This document shows positions 18,512 through 26,532 of a stretch of 38,695 nucleotides of DNA, piece by piece. The translations under genes were made by a program, and so were the position numbers. The notes beneath the pieces are model-generated. The model did not search any database and was not told where the DNA came from. It worked only from the letters and a program-made list of their open reading frames with translations. Each line of letters starts with the position of its first letter. The stretch's first letter is position 1. This stretch comes from Streptosporangium pseudovulgare. GTDB lineage: Bacteria > Actinomycetota > Actinomycetes > Streptosporangiales > Streptosporangiaceae. Location: the NCBI RefSeq assembly GCF_014648055.1, contig NZ_BMQJ01000035.1, forward strand, positions 1-38,695, written 5' to 3'.

Positions 18512-20102
18512 GGGAGCCTCCCAGGACGAAGTCGGCGCACCGCTCGGCGATCATCTGGATCGCGGCGTGGGTGTTGCCCGAGGTCACCGCCGGCATCACG
18601 CTCGCGTCGGCGACGCGCAGCCCCTCGACGCCGCGCACCCGCAGCCGGGGGTCCACGACGGCGTCGTCGTCGGTCCCCATGCGGCACGAGCCGACCTGGT
18701 GGTGGTAGGTGTCGGCGCGCTCGCGGACGAACGCGGTGAGCGCCTCGCGGTCGGTCGTCGCCGGGCCGGGCAGGAGCTCGTCGCCGAGCACCTCGCCGAA
18801 GGCGCGGGTCGCGAAGATCTCCCTGGCCAGTTCGACGCCCTGGACCAGCCGGTCGACGTCGGAGCGGTCGCCCAGGTAGTTGGGGTTGACCAGGGGCGGC
18901 GCGAACGGGTCGGCGGAGGCCAGCCTGACCCAGCCGCGCGAGGCGGGCCGTACGACGCCCGGCAGGATGCTGACCGCGTTGGGGTGGCTCTGCCCGACGA
19001 TGATGTCGAACGGCACGTGGACGAACGCGATCTGCAGGTCGGGGGCGGGCAGGCCGCTCTGCGAGAAGGTGAACAGCGCGGCCTCCGACAGGTTGTTCGC
19101 CCCCGGCGGGACCGCCTCCCTCGTCTCCCGGATGACGCCGGTGAGCACGTGGTTGTGGAAGTTCGTCCCGACGCCCGGCAGCGGGTGGCGCACCTCGACG
19201 CCGGCCTCGCGCAGGTGGCCGGGGTCGCCGATGCCCGAGAGCATCAGGAGCTTGGGCGACTCGATCGCCCCGGCGCACACGATGACCTCGCGGCGGGCGC
19301 GCACCCGCCGCAGGCCGGTGCCGCCGGACTCGTCGAGCGCGCGCCCGGCGAGCCTGCGGCCCTCGCCGCTCTCCGGGACCGGCGCCTCCTGGGCGTACTC
19401 CACGCCGGTGCACCTGTCGCCCTCGAAGAGCAGGCGGGTGGCCCGCGCGCGGGGCCGTAGGGTCAGCCGTTCGTCGTTGAGGATCGGCTCGACGAAGCAG
19501 TGCATCGCGCTCCGGCGGCGGCCCCCCTCGGCGTTGATGTGATGCCAGCCCGCGCCGGCCATGGCGGGTCCGTTGAAGTCGGGGATGATCGGGTGGCCCA
19601 GCTCGGCGCAGGCGTCGAGGAAGGTCCGGGAGTAGGGGTTGGGGTCGTGCAGGCCGGCGTTGACGACGGTCTGCGGGCCGCCGCTGCCGGTGCCCTCCCA
19701 GGTCTTGTCCTCCTGGTCCTCCACGCGCTGGAAGTACGGCAGGACGTCGGCGTACGACCAGCCCGCGGCGCCCTGGTAGGCCCAGTTGTCGAAGTCCGAC
19801 TGGTGGCCGCGGATGTGCATCATGATGTAGAGGTTGCTGCTGCCGCCGACGACCTTGCCGCGCGGCTCGTGGGTGCTGCGCCCGCCCAGCCCCGGCTGGG
19901 GCACGCTGCGGTAGTCCCAGTCGATGTCCGAGCCGAGCAGCGTGAACCACAGCGGCGCGGCGTCCACGCCGGAGGGGATCCAGCTTCCGCCGGCCTCCAG
20001 CAGCAGCACCGATCCCCGGCCCGACTCGACCAGGCGGCGGGTCAGCACCGAGCCGGCCGCGCCCGCGCCGACGACGACGTAGTCGAACTCCTCCGTCGTC
20101 AT
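18504..20102 (-). CDS. GMC-family FAD oxidoreductase (choline dehydrogenase-like)
   Basis: A 532-residue glucose-methanol-choline oxidoreductase. The N-terminal FAD site is DYVVVGAGAAGSVLTRRL, followed by LLLEAGG. Both family signatures are visible: GKVVGGSSNLYIMMHIRGHQ and CAGAIESPKLLMLSGIG. The C-terminal active site shows HQVGSCRMG and SGNTHAA, giving a His/His pair rather than the His/Asn pair of choline oxidases. It should oxidise a primary or secondary alcohol to an aldehyde or ketone with FAD. The substrate is unknown. ATG 20102 overlaps the stop of the NTF2-like gene (ATGA). Cytoplasmic: no signal peptide. Confidence 0.9.
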   Translation of the reverse strand: MTTEEFDYVVVGAGAAGSVLTRRLVESGRGSVLLLEAGGSWIPSGVDAAPLWFTLLGSDIDWDYRSVPQPGLGGRSTHEPRGKVVGGSSNLYIMMHIRGHQSDFDNWAYQGAAGWSYADVLPYFQRVEDQEDKTWEGTGSGGPQTVVNAGLHDPNPYSRTFLDACAELGHPIIPDFNGPAMAGAGWHHINAEGGRRRSAMHCFVEPILNDERLTLRPRARATRLLFEGDRCTGVEYAQEAPVPESGEGRRLAGRALDESGGTGLRRVRARREVIVCAGAIESPKLLMLSGIGDPGHLREAGVEVRHPLPGVGTNFHNHVLTGVIRETREAVPPGANNLSEAALFTFSQSGLPAPDLQIAFVHVPFDIIVGQSHPNAVSILPGVVRPASRGWVRLASADPFAPPLVNPNYLGDRSDVDRLVQGVELAREIFATRAFGEVLGDELLPGPATTDREALTAFVRERADTYHHQVGSCRMGTDDDAVVDPRLRVRGVEGLRVADASVMPAVTSGNTHAAIQMIAERCADFVLGGSRG

Positions 20103-20479
20103 CGGCCCTCCATTCCGAGGGGCCCGCGGAAGGGCAGCGTGTCGTGGAAGTTGGCCATGTAGGAGATCCGGCCGTCCTCCAGCCGGAAGTAGTTCATGAC
20201 CTCGGCCTCGATGGGCTCGCCGCCGGCGGTGACCGCGCTCAGGTGGGACACCACGCCGGCCTGGTCGCCGTCGACGACGACGTGGCGGGGGACGTTCTTA
20301 AACGAGCGGTACATCTCGGGGAAGCCCGCGACGGCCTCGCGCAGGGTGTCCTGGCCCTCCAGGCGCCCGGCGAGCTGCTCGTCGACCACGGCCTTGTCGG
20401 TGAACAGGTCGCACCAGCTCGACCAGTCGCCGGCGTTGGCGTACTCGTAGTAGAGGTCGATCGTCTCTCGTGTGCTCAC
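20099..20479 (-). CDS. NTF2-like / SnoaL-type protein
   Basis: A 126-residue NTF2-fold protein: TRETIDLYYEYANAGDWSSWCDLFTDKAVVDEQLAGRLEGQDTL is the helix-and-cone start of SnoaL-like proteins, followed by RHVVVDGDQAGVVSHLSAV and EVMNYFRLEDGRISYMANFHDTLPF. Such proteins act as small isomerases, cyclases or dehydratases or as ligand-binding partners. The GTG start at 20479 overlaps the TGA of the preceding NTF2-like gene (GTGA). Two different NTF2-like genes in a row suggest a heteromer or successive steps on one substrate. Confidence 0.85.
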   Translation of the reverse strand: MSTRETIDLYYEYANAGDWSSWCDLFTDKAVVDEQLAGRLEGQDTLREAVAGFPEMYRSFKNVPRHVVVDGDQAGVVSHLSAVTAGGEPIEAEVMNYFRLEDGRISYMANFHDTLPFRGPLGMEGR

Positions 20480-20919
20480 AGCTCCGCGCTCCCCGGCATC
20501 GGCTCCAGACGGTCCACGACGTACTTCCTGATCCGCGGGTGGTCGGGCCCGTCGGCGACGATCTCCCAGGTCTGGTAGGCGTCGAAGCCGAGCCAGAGGC
20601 TGGTGGGCGCCGGCGGGTTCCAGACGCGGGCCTGCCAGTTCACGACGACCTCGATGGTGGCCGCGCCGTCCCGCCACGCGCCGACCTTCACCGAGGTGAC
20701 CCGGTGCTGCTCGTCGAAGAAGCGGTTGGTGACGGTCTCGTACCACTTGCGGAAGTCGTCGTGCCCGCGGGCGGTGGCCTCGGGGAAGACCATGACGAGG
20801 TCCTCGTCGCCGGTGAGGTGGTACCAGAGCCGCTCGATGTCGTCGTGCCGGTCGAGGGCGCGGTACCAGTTGGCCACCCATTCCTCGACCACCCAGTCCG
20901 GCGGGGTCATCTGCTTCAC
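20476..20919 (-). CDS. NTF2-like / SnoaL-type protein
   Basis: A 147-residue NTF2-fold protein with DWVVEEWVANWYRALDRHDDIERLWYHL, then DLVMVFPEATARGHDDFRKWYETVTNRFFDEQHRVTSV and strands TIEVVVNWQARVW, LGFDAYQTWEIV and IRKYVVDRLEPM. GTG 20919 was chosen because GGAAAGGA lies eight bases upstream, inside the end of the ThDP-enzyme gene; ATG 20910 is the alternative. It begins four bases after that gene's stop and overlaps the next NTF2-like gene. The catalytic or binding role is unknown. Confidence 0.82.
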   Translation of the reverse strand: MKQMTPPDWVVEEWVANWYRALDRHDDIERLWYHLTGDEDLVMVFPEATARGHDDFRKWYETVTNRFFDEQHRVTSVKVGAWRDGAATIEVVVNWQARVWNPPAPTSLWLGFDAYQTWEIVADGPDHPRIRKYVVDRLEPMPGSAEL

Positions 20920-20923
20920 GTGC

Positions 20924-22552
20924 TCAGTCCTTTCCGTTCGGCGGAGGGGGGACGTCCACCGCGACGTCCACCAGGAACGGCTCGTCGTCGGCGAGCATGC
21001 GCTTGACGGCGGGGCCCACGTCCTCGGGCTCGGCCACCCGTACGGCCTGCACGCCCATGCCGCGGGCGAGGTCGGTGAACCCCAGGGGCAGGCCGCTCAG
21101 GTCGAAGGAGGAGGGGAAGGGGTGCGGCGCGACGCCGCGCTCCCTCCAGTACACGGAGATGTTCTCGTTGAGCAGCTCGTACCTGCCGTTGTTGCAGATC
21201 ACGAACTTCGCGCCGATCCGCTGGTGCGCCGCGGTCCACAGCGCCTGGATCGTGTACATGCTGCCGCCGTCGCCGGTGAAGCCGATCACCGTCTCGTCCG
21301 GCATCGCGAGCTTGACGCCGATGGCGCCGGGGATGCCCACCCCGAGCGAGCCGCCCCGGGTGAGGAAGTACCGGCCGGGGCGGCGCGGCGGGAAGTGCCG
21401 CACCAGCGCGGGGCTCGACGTGAGCGCCTCGTCGAAGACGACCGCGTCGGGCTGCTGCGCGGCCAGTTCGGCGAGGAACAGCTCGTAGACGCTCTCGCCG
21501 GCCGGGGCCGCCTGGGCGCGGGGGCGGGCGGGCGCCGCGGGCGCGCCCCGTCGTTCCAGGTCGGCGGCCAGGGCGGTGAGCGTGGCCCGCGGGTCGGCGA
21601 CCAGGCCGAGGTCCACGGGGTGGTTCTTGCCGATCTCGTAGGCGTTCAGATCGACGTGCACGACCCGCGCGCCCGCCGCGAACGGGGAGCGCATCGAGGG
21701 GAAGACCTCGGGGAAGACGTAGGTGCCGACGATGAGGACCGCGTCCGCCTCCCGGACGGCCGCCGCGCTCGCCTCGCCGAACATGTGCCCGAGCGCCCCC
21801 CGGTGCAGGGGGTGGCCGGCGTCGATGTTGACCACGGAGCTGTCGGCCAGCCAGACCTCGGCGCCCAGCAGCTCCGCCACCCGGGTCAGCTCGTACTGGG
21901 CGTCGGACTCGGCCACCCCGTCGCCGGCCACGATGATCGGCCGCTTGGCCCCGGCCAGCAGGCCGGCGGCGCGCGCGACCAGCTCGGGCACGGGGACCGT
22001 ACGGGTGTCGGGGATCACCGTGGGCAGCGCGGGCTCGTCGTTGGGCGCGTCCAGCACGTCGAGGGGCAGGGAGACGAAGACGGGCCCGCACGGGGGAGTG
22101 GCCGCGATCTTGACCGCCCGGCGGAGGACCCGCAGCACCGACCCCGGATCGACGACGCGGGTGGCGAACTTGGTCACCGGCCGCGCCATGCCCACCAGGT
22201 CCGCGGCCATCTGGGCGTCGAAGGCGTCGTAGCGCACGCCCGCCTCACCGGCGATCACGACGAGCGGGGCGTGGCCGCGCATCGCCTGGTACATCATGCC
22301 GATGCCGTTGCCGAGGCCGACGCCCGAGTGCAGCTGCACCAGGGTGGGCCTGCGGGTCGCGCGGGCGTAGCCGTCCGCGAGGCCGACGACGGGGGCCTCG
22401 GCCAGGCCGAGGACGTAGCGGAAGTCTCCGGCGGAGCTCAGCGCGTCCAGGAGACCCTGCTCGACGGTGCCGGGATTGCCGAAGATCGTGGTCATCCCGT
22501 CGGCGCGGAGCTGCTCCAGGAGCGCTGAGGTGCCGGTGCGCGTGGCGGCCAC
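20924..22552 (-). CDS. Benzoylformate decarboxylase-like ThDP-dependent enzyme
   Basis: A 542-residue member of the acetolactate synthase/benzoylformate decarboxylase superfamily, arranged as PYR, central and PP domains. The start TTIFGNPGTVEQGLLDAL, FRYVLGLAEAPVVGLADGYARAT (with the activating Glu) and LVQLHSGVGLGNGIGMMYQA resemble benzoylformate decarboxylase, including the His after QL; the residue matching its active-site Ser26 is Thr. The ThDP/Mg site is GDGGSMYTIQALWTAAHQRIGAKFVICNN. It probably decarboxylates an aromatic or branched 2-oxoacid to an aldehyde, or ligates aldehydes; the exact substrate is not inferable. GTG start at 22552, three bases after the DJ-1/Hsp31 gene. Confidence 0.88.
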   Translation of the reverse strand: MAATRTGTSALLEQLRADGMTTIFGNPGTVEQGLLDALSSAGDFRYVLGLAEAPVVGLADGYARATRRPTLVQLHSGVGLGNGIGMMYQAMRGHAPLVVIAGEAGVRYDAFDAQMAADLVGMARPVTKFATRVVDPGSVLRVLRRAVKIAATPPCGPVFVSLPLDVLDAPNDEPALPTVIPDTRTVPVPELVARAAGLLAGAKRPIIVAGDGVAESDAQYELTRVAELLGAEVWLADSSVVNIDAGHPLHRGALGHMFGEASAAAVREADAVLIVGTYVFPEVFPSMRSPFAAGARVVHVDLNAYEIGKNHPVDLGLVADPRATLTALAADLERRGAPAAPARPRAQAAPAGESVYELFLAELAAQQPDAVVFDEALTSSPALVRHFPPRRPGRYFLTRGGSLGVGIPGAIGVKLAMPDETVIGFTGDGGSMYTIQALWTAAHQRIGAKFVICNNGRYELLNENISVYWRERGVAPHPFPSSFDLSGLPLGFTDLARGMGVQAVRVAEPEDVGPAVKRMLADDEPFLVDVAVDVPPPPNGKD

Positions 22553-22555
22553 GGG

Positions 22556-23380
22556 CTACCAGCCGTAACGCCGCAGGCCGTGCTCCAGGACCGCCACCAT
22601 CTTCTCGCCGGTGGTGACGGAGTCCGGGGTGGAGCGGCCGGTGACGAACGGGTAGTCCACGATCACCGAGACGGGGTGGCCGACGTTGCCGTGGTAGCGG
22701 CCCTCGGGGCCGGTCGCGTCGCGCAGGATGTACTCCAGCGGGTACGGCGGCGGCCCCATGTTGAAGTCGACGCCGATGAAGCCGGTCCCGTCCTTGTAGT
22801 CGTACTCCTTGCAGTGCCCTGTGACGTGCTTGCCCCAGATGATGCTCTTGCGGTCGTCCCAGTCGCGGGCGAAGGCGAGGCAGGCGACGCCGTAGCACTC
22901 GGCGCCGACGGGCTTGCCGGCCTCCAGGAAGGCCAGGATCAGGGCGTGCACCCGCTCGTTGTTGGCGAGGTCCACGATCGGGCCGCTGCCGCCGACGATG
23001 AGGATGGCGTCGTAGTCGGCGACGGTCGCCCGCAGCTCGGTGAGGGCGCGGTGGTAGGCCTCCAGCTCGCGCAGGTAGCCGGGCGAGCTGAGGTAGGGGC
23101 GCTCGGGCACCCAGGAGGAGATGTCGACCGGCTTGGCCAGGCGGTCGGACTCGTCCACCTCGCGGACACGGCGGGCCATGTCCTCGGTGGTGACCGACCG
23201 GCCGAGCGGCGGGTCGAGGAAGCCGGGGTCCATGCTGGGCGGCAGCGCCCTGGGCCGCCCGCCGGTGGGCGTCGCCATCACGGTCTCGTACCCGTGGTCG
23301 TCGAAAACGCCGAGCGGTCCGACGAGCTCCTCGCCCCAGTAGCCGTACTCGGAAAGGATGATCAGGATCTTCTTGGTCAC
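22556..23380 (-). CDS. DJ-1/PfpI superfamily, Hsp31-like protein (second)
   Basis: A 274-residue protein similar in layout to Hsp31-type proteins: KILIILSEYGYWGEELVGPLGVFDDHGYETVMATPTGGRP (Glu near the N-terminus), YDAILIVGGSGPIVDLANNE, and the nucleophile elbow GAECYGVACLA with Cys near residue 162, then a C-terminal VIVDYPFVTGRSTPDSV. The residue after the nucleophile is Tyr rather than the common His. Relatives act as glutathione-independent glyoxalases, chaperones or isocyanide hydratase-like enzymes; activity here is unknown. GTG start at 23380 with a weak GGAG upstream. It is the second gene of the long operon, separated from the first by 96 bases. Confidence 0.82.
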   Translation of the reverse strand: MTKKILIILSEYGYWGEELVGPLGVFDDHGYETVMATPTGGRPRALPPSMDPGFLDPPLGRSVTTEDMARRVREVDESDRLAKPVDISSWVPERPYLSSPGYLRELEAYHRALTELRATVADYDAILIVGGSGPIVDLANNERVHALILAFLEAGKPVGAECYGVACLAFARDWDDRKSIIWGKHVTGHCKEYDYKDGTGFIGVDFNMGPPPYPLEYILRDATGPEGRYHGNVGHPVSVIVDYPFVTGRSTPDSVTTGEKMVAVLEHGLRRYGW

Positions 23381-23423
23381 GGTGGACTCCGCGTGTCGGG
23401 GGACTTCCGGGCAGGGCTCACCA

Positions 23424-23449
23424 GGCGGGGCCGCTCGTACGGTCCCGCC
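23424..23449 (-). terminator. GC-rich stem-loop inside the long operon
   Basis: Ten-base arms (23424-23433 and 23440-23449) pair at all but one position around a six-base loop, in the 96-base gap between the first NTF2-like gene and the Hsp31-like gene. It has no T-run. It may be an mRNA processing or attenuation site giving different levels of the first gene and the rest; this is a guess from position. Confidence 0.3.
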
Positions 23450-23476
23450 CGGAGAGCGGAGTGGGGGTGCCTGCTG

Positions 23477-23815
23477 CTAGTCCTCGGAGACGAGGACGGC
23501 GGTCTGCCGCCAGATCAGGCCGTCCCTGAGCACCCAGGTGCCCACGTCCTTGTGGGCCTGGTCGCCGATCCTGATCGTCGCGTAGTAGAGGATGATGTCC
23601 TCGGTGCCGTCGGCGGTCATGATGTCCTCGATCTGCGGGTTCATCTTCAGGTACTCGGCGAAGAAGTCCCTGATCTCCTCACGGCCCCGGGCGACGGCGC
23701 CGGGCCGCATCACCACGGCGTCCTCGTGGTAGTTGTTCATCATCGCGTCGAGGTCGTGCGCCTTGAGCTGTCCGATCTGCTTGTCGAGCAGCGCCGGAAG
23801 TTGCGTAGCAGACAT
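23477..23815 (-). CDS. SnoaL/NTF2-like protein, probable first gene of long operon
   Basis: A 112-residue single-domain NTF2-like protein: LLDKQIGQLKAHDLDAMMNNYHEDAVVMRPGAVARGREEIRDFFAEYL is a textbook SnoaL-like/DUF4440-type start, followed by TEDIILYYATIRI and GTWVLRDGLIWRQTAVL. Function could be ligand binding or small-molecule isomerisation. ATG 23815 follows GGGGAGA closely. It is the third NTF2-like gene of the cluster and probably the first gene of the minus-strand operon, preceded by a 169-base gap that should hold the promoter. Confidence 0.85.
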   Translation of the reverse strand: MSATQLPALLDKQIGQLKAHDLDAMMNNYHEDAVVMRPGAVARGREEIRDFFAEYLKMNPQIEDIMTADGTEDIILYYATIRIGDQAHKDVGTWVLRDGLIWRQTAVLVSED

Positions 23816-23960
23816 TTCTCTCCCCTACCTGTCAGTGGGTACCGCGCTTCACGCCGGTTGAGACCGGAACCGGCGGCGCTTCGAGATGACCGTTTTTCGC
23901 ATCGGCCGTGCTTCCTCACGGAAACGCGATTTAGGGGAGGTTGTCTAGAAATAGGGGGAT

Positions 23961-23972
23961 ACTTCTGGAAGT
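23961..23972. promoter_or_regulatory. Inverted repeat in the promoter gap of the long operon
   Basis: ACTTC-TG-GAAGT lies in the 169-base gap between the LtrA-like gene and the first NTF2-like gene. This gap (23816-23984) is clearly poorer in G+C than its surroundings, contains the ribosome-binding site of the NTF2-like gene, and is where the operon promoter is expected. The repeat is a possible operator; I could not place -35/-10 boxes with confidence. Confidence 0.3.
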
Positions 23973-23984
23973 TTGCCGCCACAT

Positions 23985-25124
23985 TCACACAGGTTGCAGG
24001 CGGTCGGACCGCTCCTCCACGACGAGCGCGACCCCCAGGAGCACCGCGACGAGGGCCAGCTGGAGCACCGCGGACACCCCGCCGACCGGGATCGTGACCA
24101 GCGCCAGAAGCCCGGTCAGCGCCCGCGCCCGCCCGCCCGGCAGCCCCAGGATCGCCCGGAACGCCGCCGACCCGAGCAGGAAGGCGGCCACCCCGCCGGC
24201 CAGGGCGAGCCGCGCGCCGATGGACAGCGGGTCGCCGGGGTGCGCGACCGCCTTCTTCACCCCGGCCGACACCGCGATGATGCCCAGCAGGATCGGCATG
24301 TGGGCGTAGAAGAAGCCGAACAGCACCAGGCGGGTGCGCCGTACCTGTTCGGTCACCACGACCAGCGCCTGCTCCGCCCGTTCCAGGTCGGCGTGGAAGT
24401 ACGCCCACCACAGGCTGGCGCTGAGCGCCAGCCCGATCAGCGCGGTCCCGATCGTCGGCGCGTCCAGCGGGCCGTGCCCGTTGCCGATGCCGACCGCGAT
24501 GGCGACGACGGACTCGCCCAGCGCGATGATGACCACCAGGCCGTGCCGCTCGGCCACGTGGCCGGGGTGCAGCGGGAACCCCTCCTGGCCGGTCAGGTAC
24601 GGCGAGATCCACATCACGAGCAGGGCGGCCGTCCACAGGGCGTACTTCAGCCCGCCGTCGGCCTGCGCCGCGAGCAGGATCAGCACGGCGCCGGTCAGGT
24701 TCGTGGTGAACATCCGCAGGAAGCGCCAGGTCGACTGCAGGTACATCAGGCCGTGCACGACGACGATCACGAACAGCCCGATCGCGAAGCCGGTGCCCTT
24801 CTCGGCGAAGGCCCCGGGCACGGCCAGCGCGATGATCAGCCAGCCGGCCATCGCCAGCAGCATGAAGAACCGGCGGGCCACCCGCAGCGGGGGGACGGCG
24901 TTGGTCACCCAGGCGTAGCTGGCGAACATCCACCAGATGACGCCGAACATCAGCAGCACCTGGGGCAGGCTGCCGAAGTCGGCGGCCAGCAGGACCGTGA
25001 GCTGGGTGGCCGTGAAGACGAAGACCAGGTCGAAGAAGAGCTCGATCGTGGAAACCCGCAGCTCTTCGTGGTCGGGGACGGGGTCCACCCGCTCGGTGAA
25101 CCATTGGGGGAGTGGAAACTTCAT
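23985..25124 (-). CDS. ltrA: Low-temperature-requirement A (LtrA) family membrane protein
   Basis: A 379-residue polytopic membrane protein of the LtrA family. The diagnostic N-terminal motif is present: VSTIELFFDLVFVFTATQLTVLL. Further hallmarks are ERHGLVVIIALGESVVAIAVGIG and WWAYFHAD with following hydrophobic helices; about ten transmembrane segments can be counted by eye. The family was named from a Listeria mutant unable to grow in the cold, but its molecular role is unknown. ATG 25124 (MKFPLPQWF) was chosen as the first start before conserved sequence, though its ribosome-binding site is weak. It is transcribed away from the 25319 operon and lies upstream of the long minus-strand operon, perhaps independently expressed. 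Confidence 0.9.
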   Translation of the reverse strand: MKFPLPQWFTERVDPVPDHEELRVSTIELFFDLVFVFTATQLTVLLAADFGSLPQVLLMFGVIWWMFASYAWVTNAVPPLRVARRFFMLLAMAGWLIIALAVPGAFAEKGTGFAIGLFVIVVVHGLMYLQSTWRFLRMFTTNLTGAVLILLAAQADGGLKYALWTAALLVMWISPYLTGQEGFPLHPGHVAERHGLVVIIALGESVVAIAVGIGNGHGPLDAPTIGTALIGLALSASLWWAYFHADLERAEQALVVVTEQVRRTRLVLFGFFYAHMPILLGIIAVSAGVKKAVAHPGDPLSIGARLALAGGVAAFLLGSAAFRAILGLPGGRARALTGLLALVTIPVGGVSAVLQLALVAVLLGVALVVEERSDRLQPV

Positions 25125-25318
25125 GGGGACGATTGTCGATCGGCCGTCCCCTCGGGACCACATCTACCCACGCCATTCCCGGCAGTATTTTGCCGAGGTC
25201 ATGAAGTCCGGCGTTCTAGCTAATCAAGTGCGCCCGCCGCTCCGTCCCGCCATTGCCGCCTTTCGGAACTGCCGCCATCGTGTGCTTGAAATGCCCGGAA
25301 AGAGAAGGAGTGACCGAG

Positions 25319-26065
25319 ATGGCCGACGTCCTCATTCTGATGACCAAGGCGAAGACGCTCGGCCTGCTGGACGGCAGGCAGCACGCTTCCGGGTTCTGGG
25401 CCGAGGAGTTCGTCGTACCGTACGAGCGCCTCGTCGCCGAGGGCCACAACGTCGACATCGCCACGGTGGGCGGTGAGGCGCCCACCCCGGACGAGGGCAG
25501 CCTCACGCCGTACGTGGTGGGCCTCACCAGGCCCCAGGGCTCACCCGACCACGACGAGGAGAACGTCGAGCACTACAAACAGGTGATCGGCTCCCTTCCG
25601 GCGCTGAAGGCGCCGGCGGACGTCGCCGGCATCACCCGCGAACGGCTCGCCGGATACGCGGGCGTCTACATCTCCGGCGGGCACGGCGCCATGGAGGACA
25701 TGCCGCACAGCTCCGACCTGGCCCGCGTGGTCCGCTGGATCCTCGAACTCGGCCTGCCGCTGGCCGTCGTGTGCCACGGCCAGTCGGCGCTGCTGCCGCT
25801 GCGCGACTCCAGCGGCCGCTGGCCGCTGGAGGGCTACCGGATGACCGCCTTCTCCCACGACGAGGAGATGGTCACGGACATGGCGGGCCAGCTCCCCTTC
25901 GTCCTGCAGATGGAACTGGAACGGCTCGGCGCCCGCTACGAGAAGGCGGAGGCGATCTGGGACTCCCACGTCGTCGAGGACCGCAACCTCATCACGGGGC
26001 AGAACCCCTACTCGTCGTCGGCGCTGGCGGACGCCTTCGCCAAGCGCCTGGCCACGGCGCAGTGA
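25319..26065 (+). CDS. DJ-1/PfpI superfamily, Hsp31-like protein (third)
   Basis: A 248-residue Hsp31-like protein: DVLILMTKAKTLGLLDGRQHASGFWAEEFVVPYERL has the Glu in the G-F-W-A-E-E motif typical of this subgroup; GYAGVYISGGHGAMEDMPHS and the elbow LPLAVVCHGQSALL give the nucleophile Cys152 followed by His. ALEDRNLITGQNPYSSS-like C-terminal sequence (here VEDRNLITGQNPYSSS) is also a family mark. Relatives are glyoxalase III/deglycase-like or chaperone proteins. ATG 25319 is preceded by GAAGGAG at eight bases. It heads the plus-strand operon with the molybdenum hydroxylase genes, divergent from ltrA, suggesting a role in aldehyde handling. Confidence 0.87.
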   Translation: MADVLILMTKAKTLGLLDGRQHASGFWAEEFVVPYERLVAEGHNVDIATVGGEAPTPDEGSLTPYVVGLTRPQGSPDHDEENVEHYKQVIGSLPALKAPADVAGITRERLAGYAGVYISGGHGAMEDMPHSSDLARVVRWILELGLPLAVVCHGQSALLPLRDSSGRWPLEGYRMTAFSHDEEMVTDMAGQLPFVLQMELERLGARYEKAEAIWDSHVVEDRNLITGQNPYSSSALADAFAKRLATAQ

Positions 26066-26070
26066 CGACC

Positions 26071-26532
26071 ATGCGGATCACCCTGACGGTGAACGGAGAC
26101 CGCGTCGAGCAGGACGTCCCGCCGAACGTCCTCCTCGTGGACCTGCTCCGCGACACCTGCGAACTGACCGGCGCGAAGGTCGGCTGCGACACCGGCCAGT
26201 GCGGCACCTGCGTGGTACGGCTCGGCGACCGCTCGGTCAAGAGCTGCCAGATGCTGGCCGTACAGGCCGACGGGGCCGAGGTCACCACGGTCGAGGGCCT
26301 CTCCGGTGACGGAGAGCTGACCCCCCTGCAGGAGGCCCTGTGGGAGGAGCACGGAGCGCAGTGCGGCTTCTGCGTCCCCGGGATGGTCATGTCCCTGACC
26401 GACCTCCTGGAACGCGACTCCGCACCGGACGAGCAGGCGATCCGCGCCGGGATCGCGGGGAACCTGTGCAGGTGCACCGGGTACGGCGCCGTCGTGCGCG
26501 CCGTGCAGAAGGCGGTGAAGGACAAGTCATGA
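26071..26532 (+). CDS. Molybdenum hydroxylase 2Fe-2S subunit (CoxS/XdhC-type)
   Basis: A 153-residue iron-sulfur subunit of the xanthine oxidase family. The N-terminal plant-type ferredoxin site is GCDTGQCGTC followed by a fourth Cys in SCQML; the C-terminal helical domain carries CGFCVPGMVMSL and NLCRCTGYGAV. Together they bind two 2Fe-2S clusters that pass electrons from the molybdenum cofactor to FAD. The start is ATG 26071; GTG 26062, overlapping the previous stop, would add three residues. It overlaps the large-subunit gene (ATGA). Confidence 0.93.
   Translation: MRITLTVNGDRVEQDVPPNVLLVDLLRDTCELTGAKVGCDTGQCGTCVVRLGDRSVKSCQMLAVQADGAEVTTVEGLSGDGELTPLQEALWEEHGAQCGFCVPGMVMSLTDLLERDSAPDEQAIRAGIAGNLCRCTGYGAVVRAVQKAVKDKS

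Noticed and set aside
20603..22528. Long plus-strand open frame over the ThDP enzyme gene
   Set aside because: Shadow of a well-supported minus-strand enzyme; no motif in translation.
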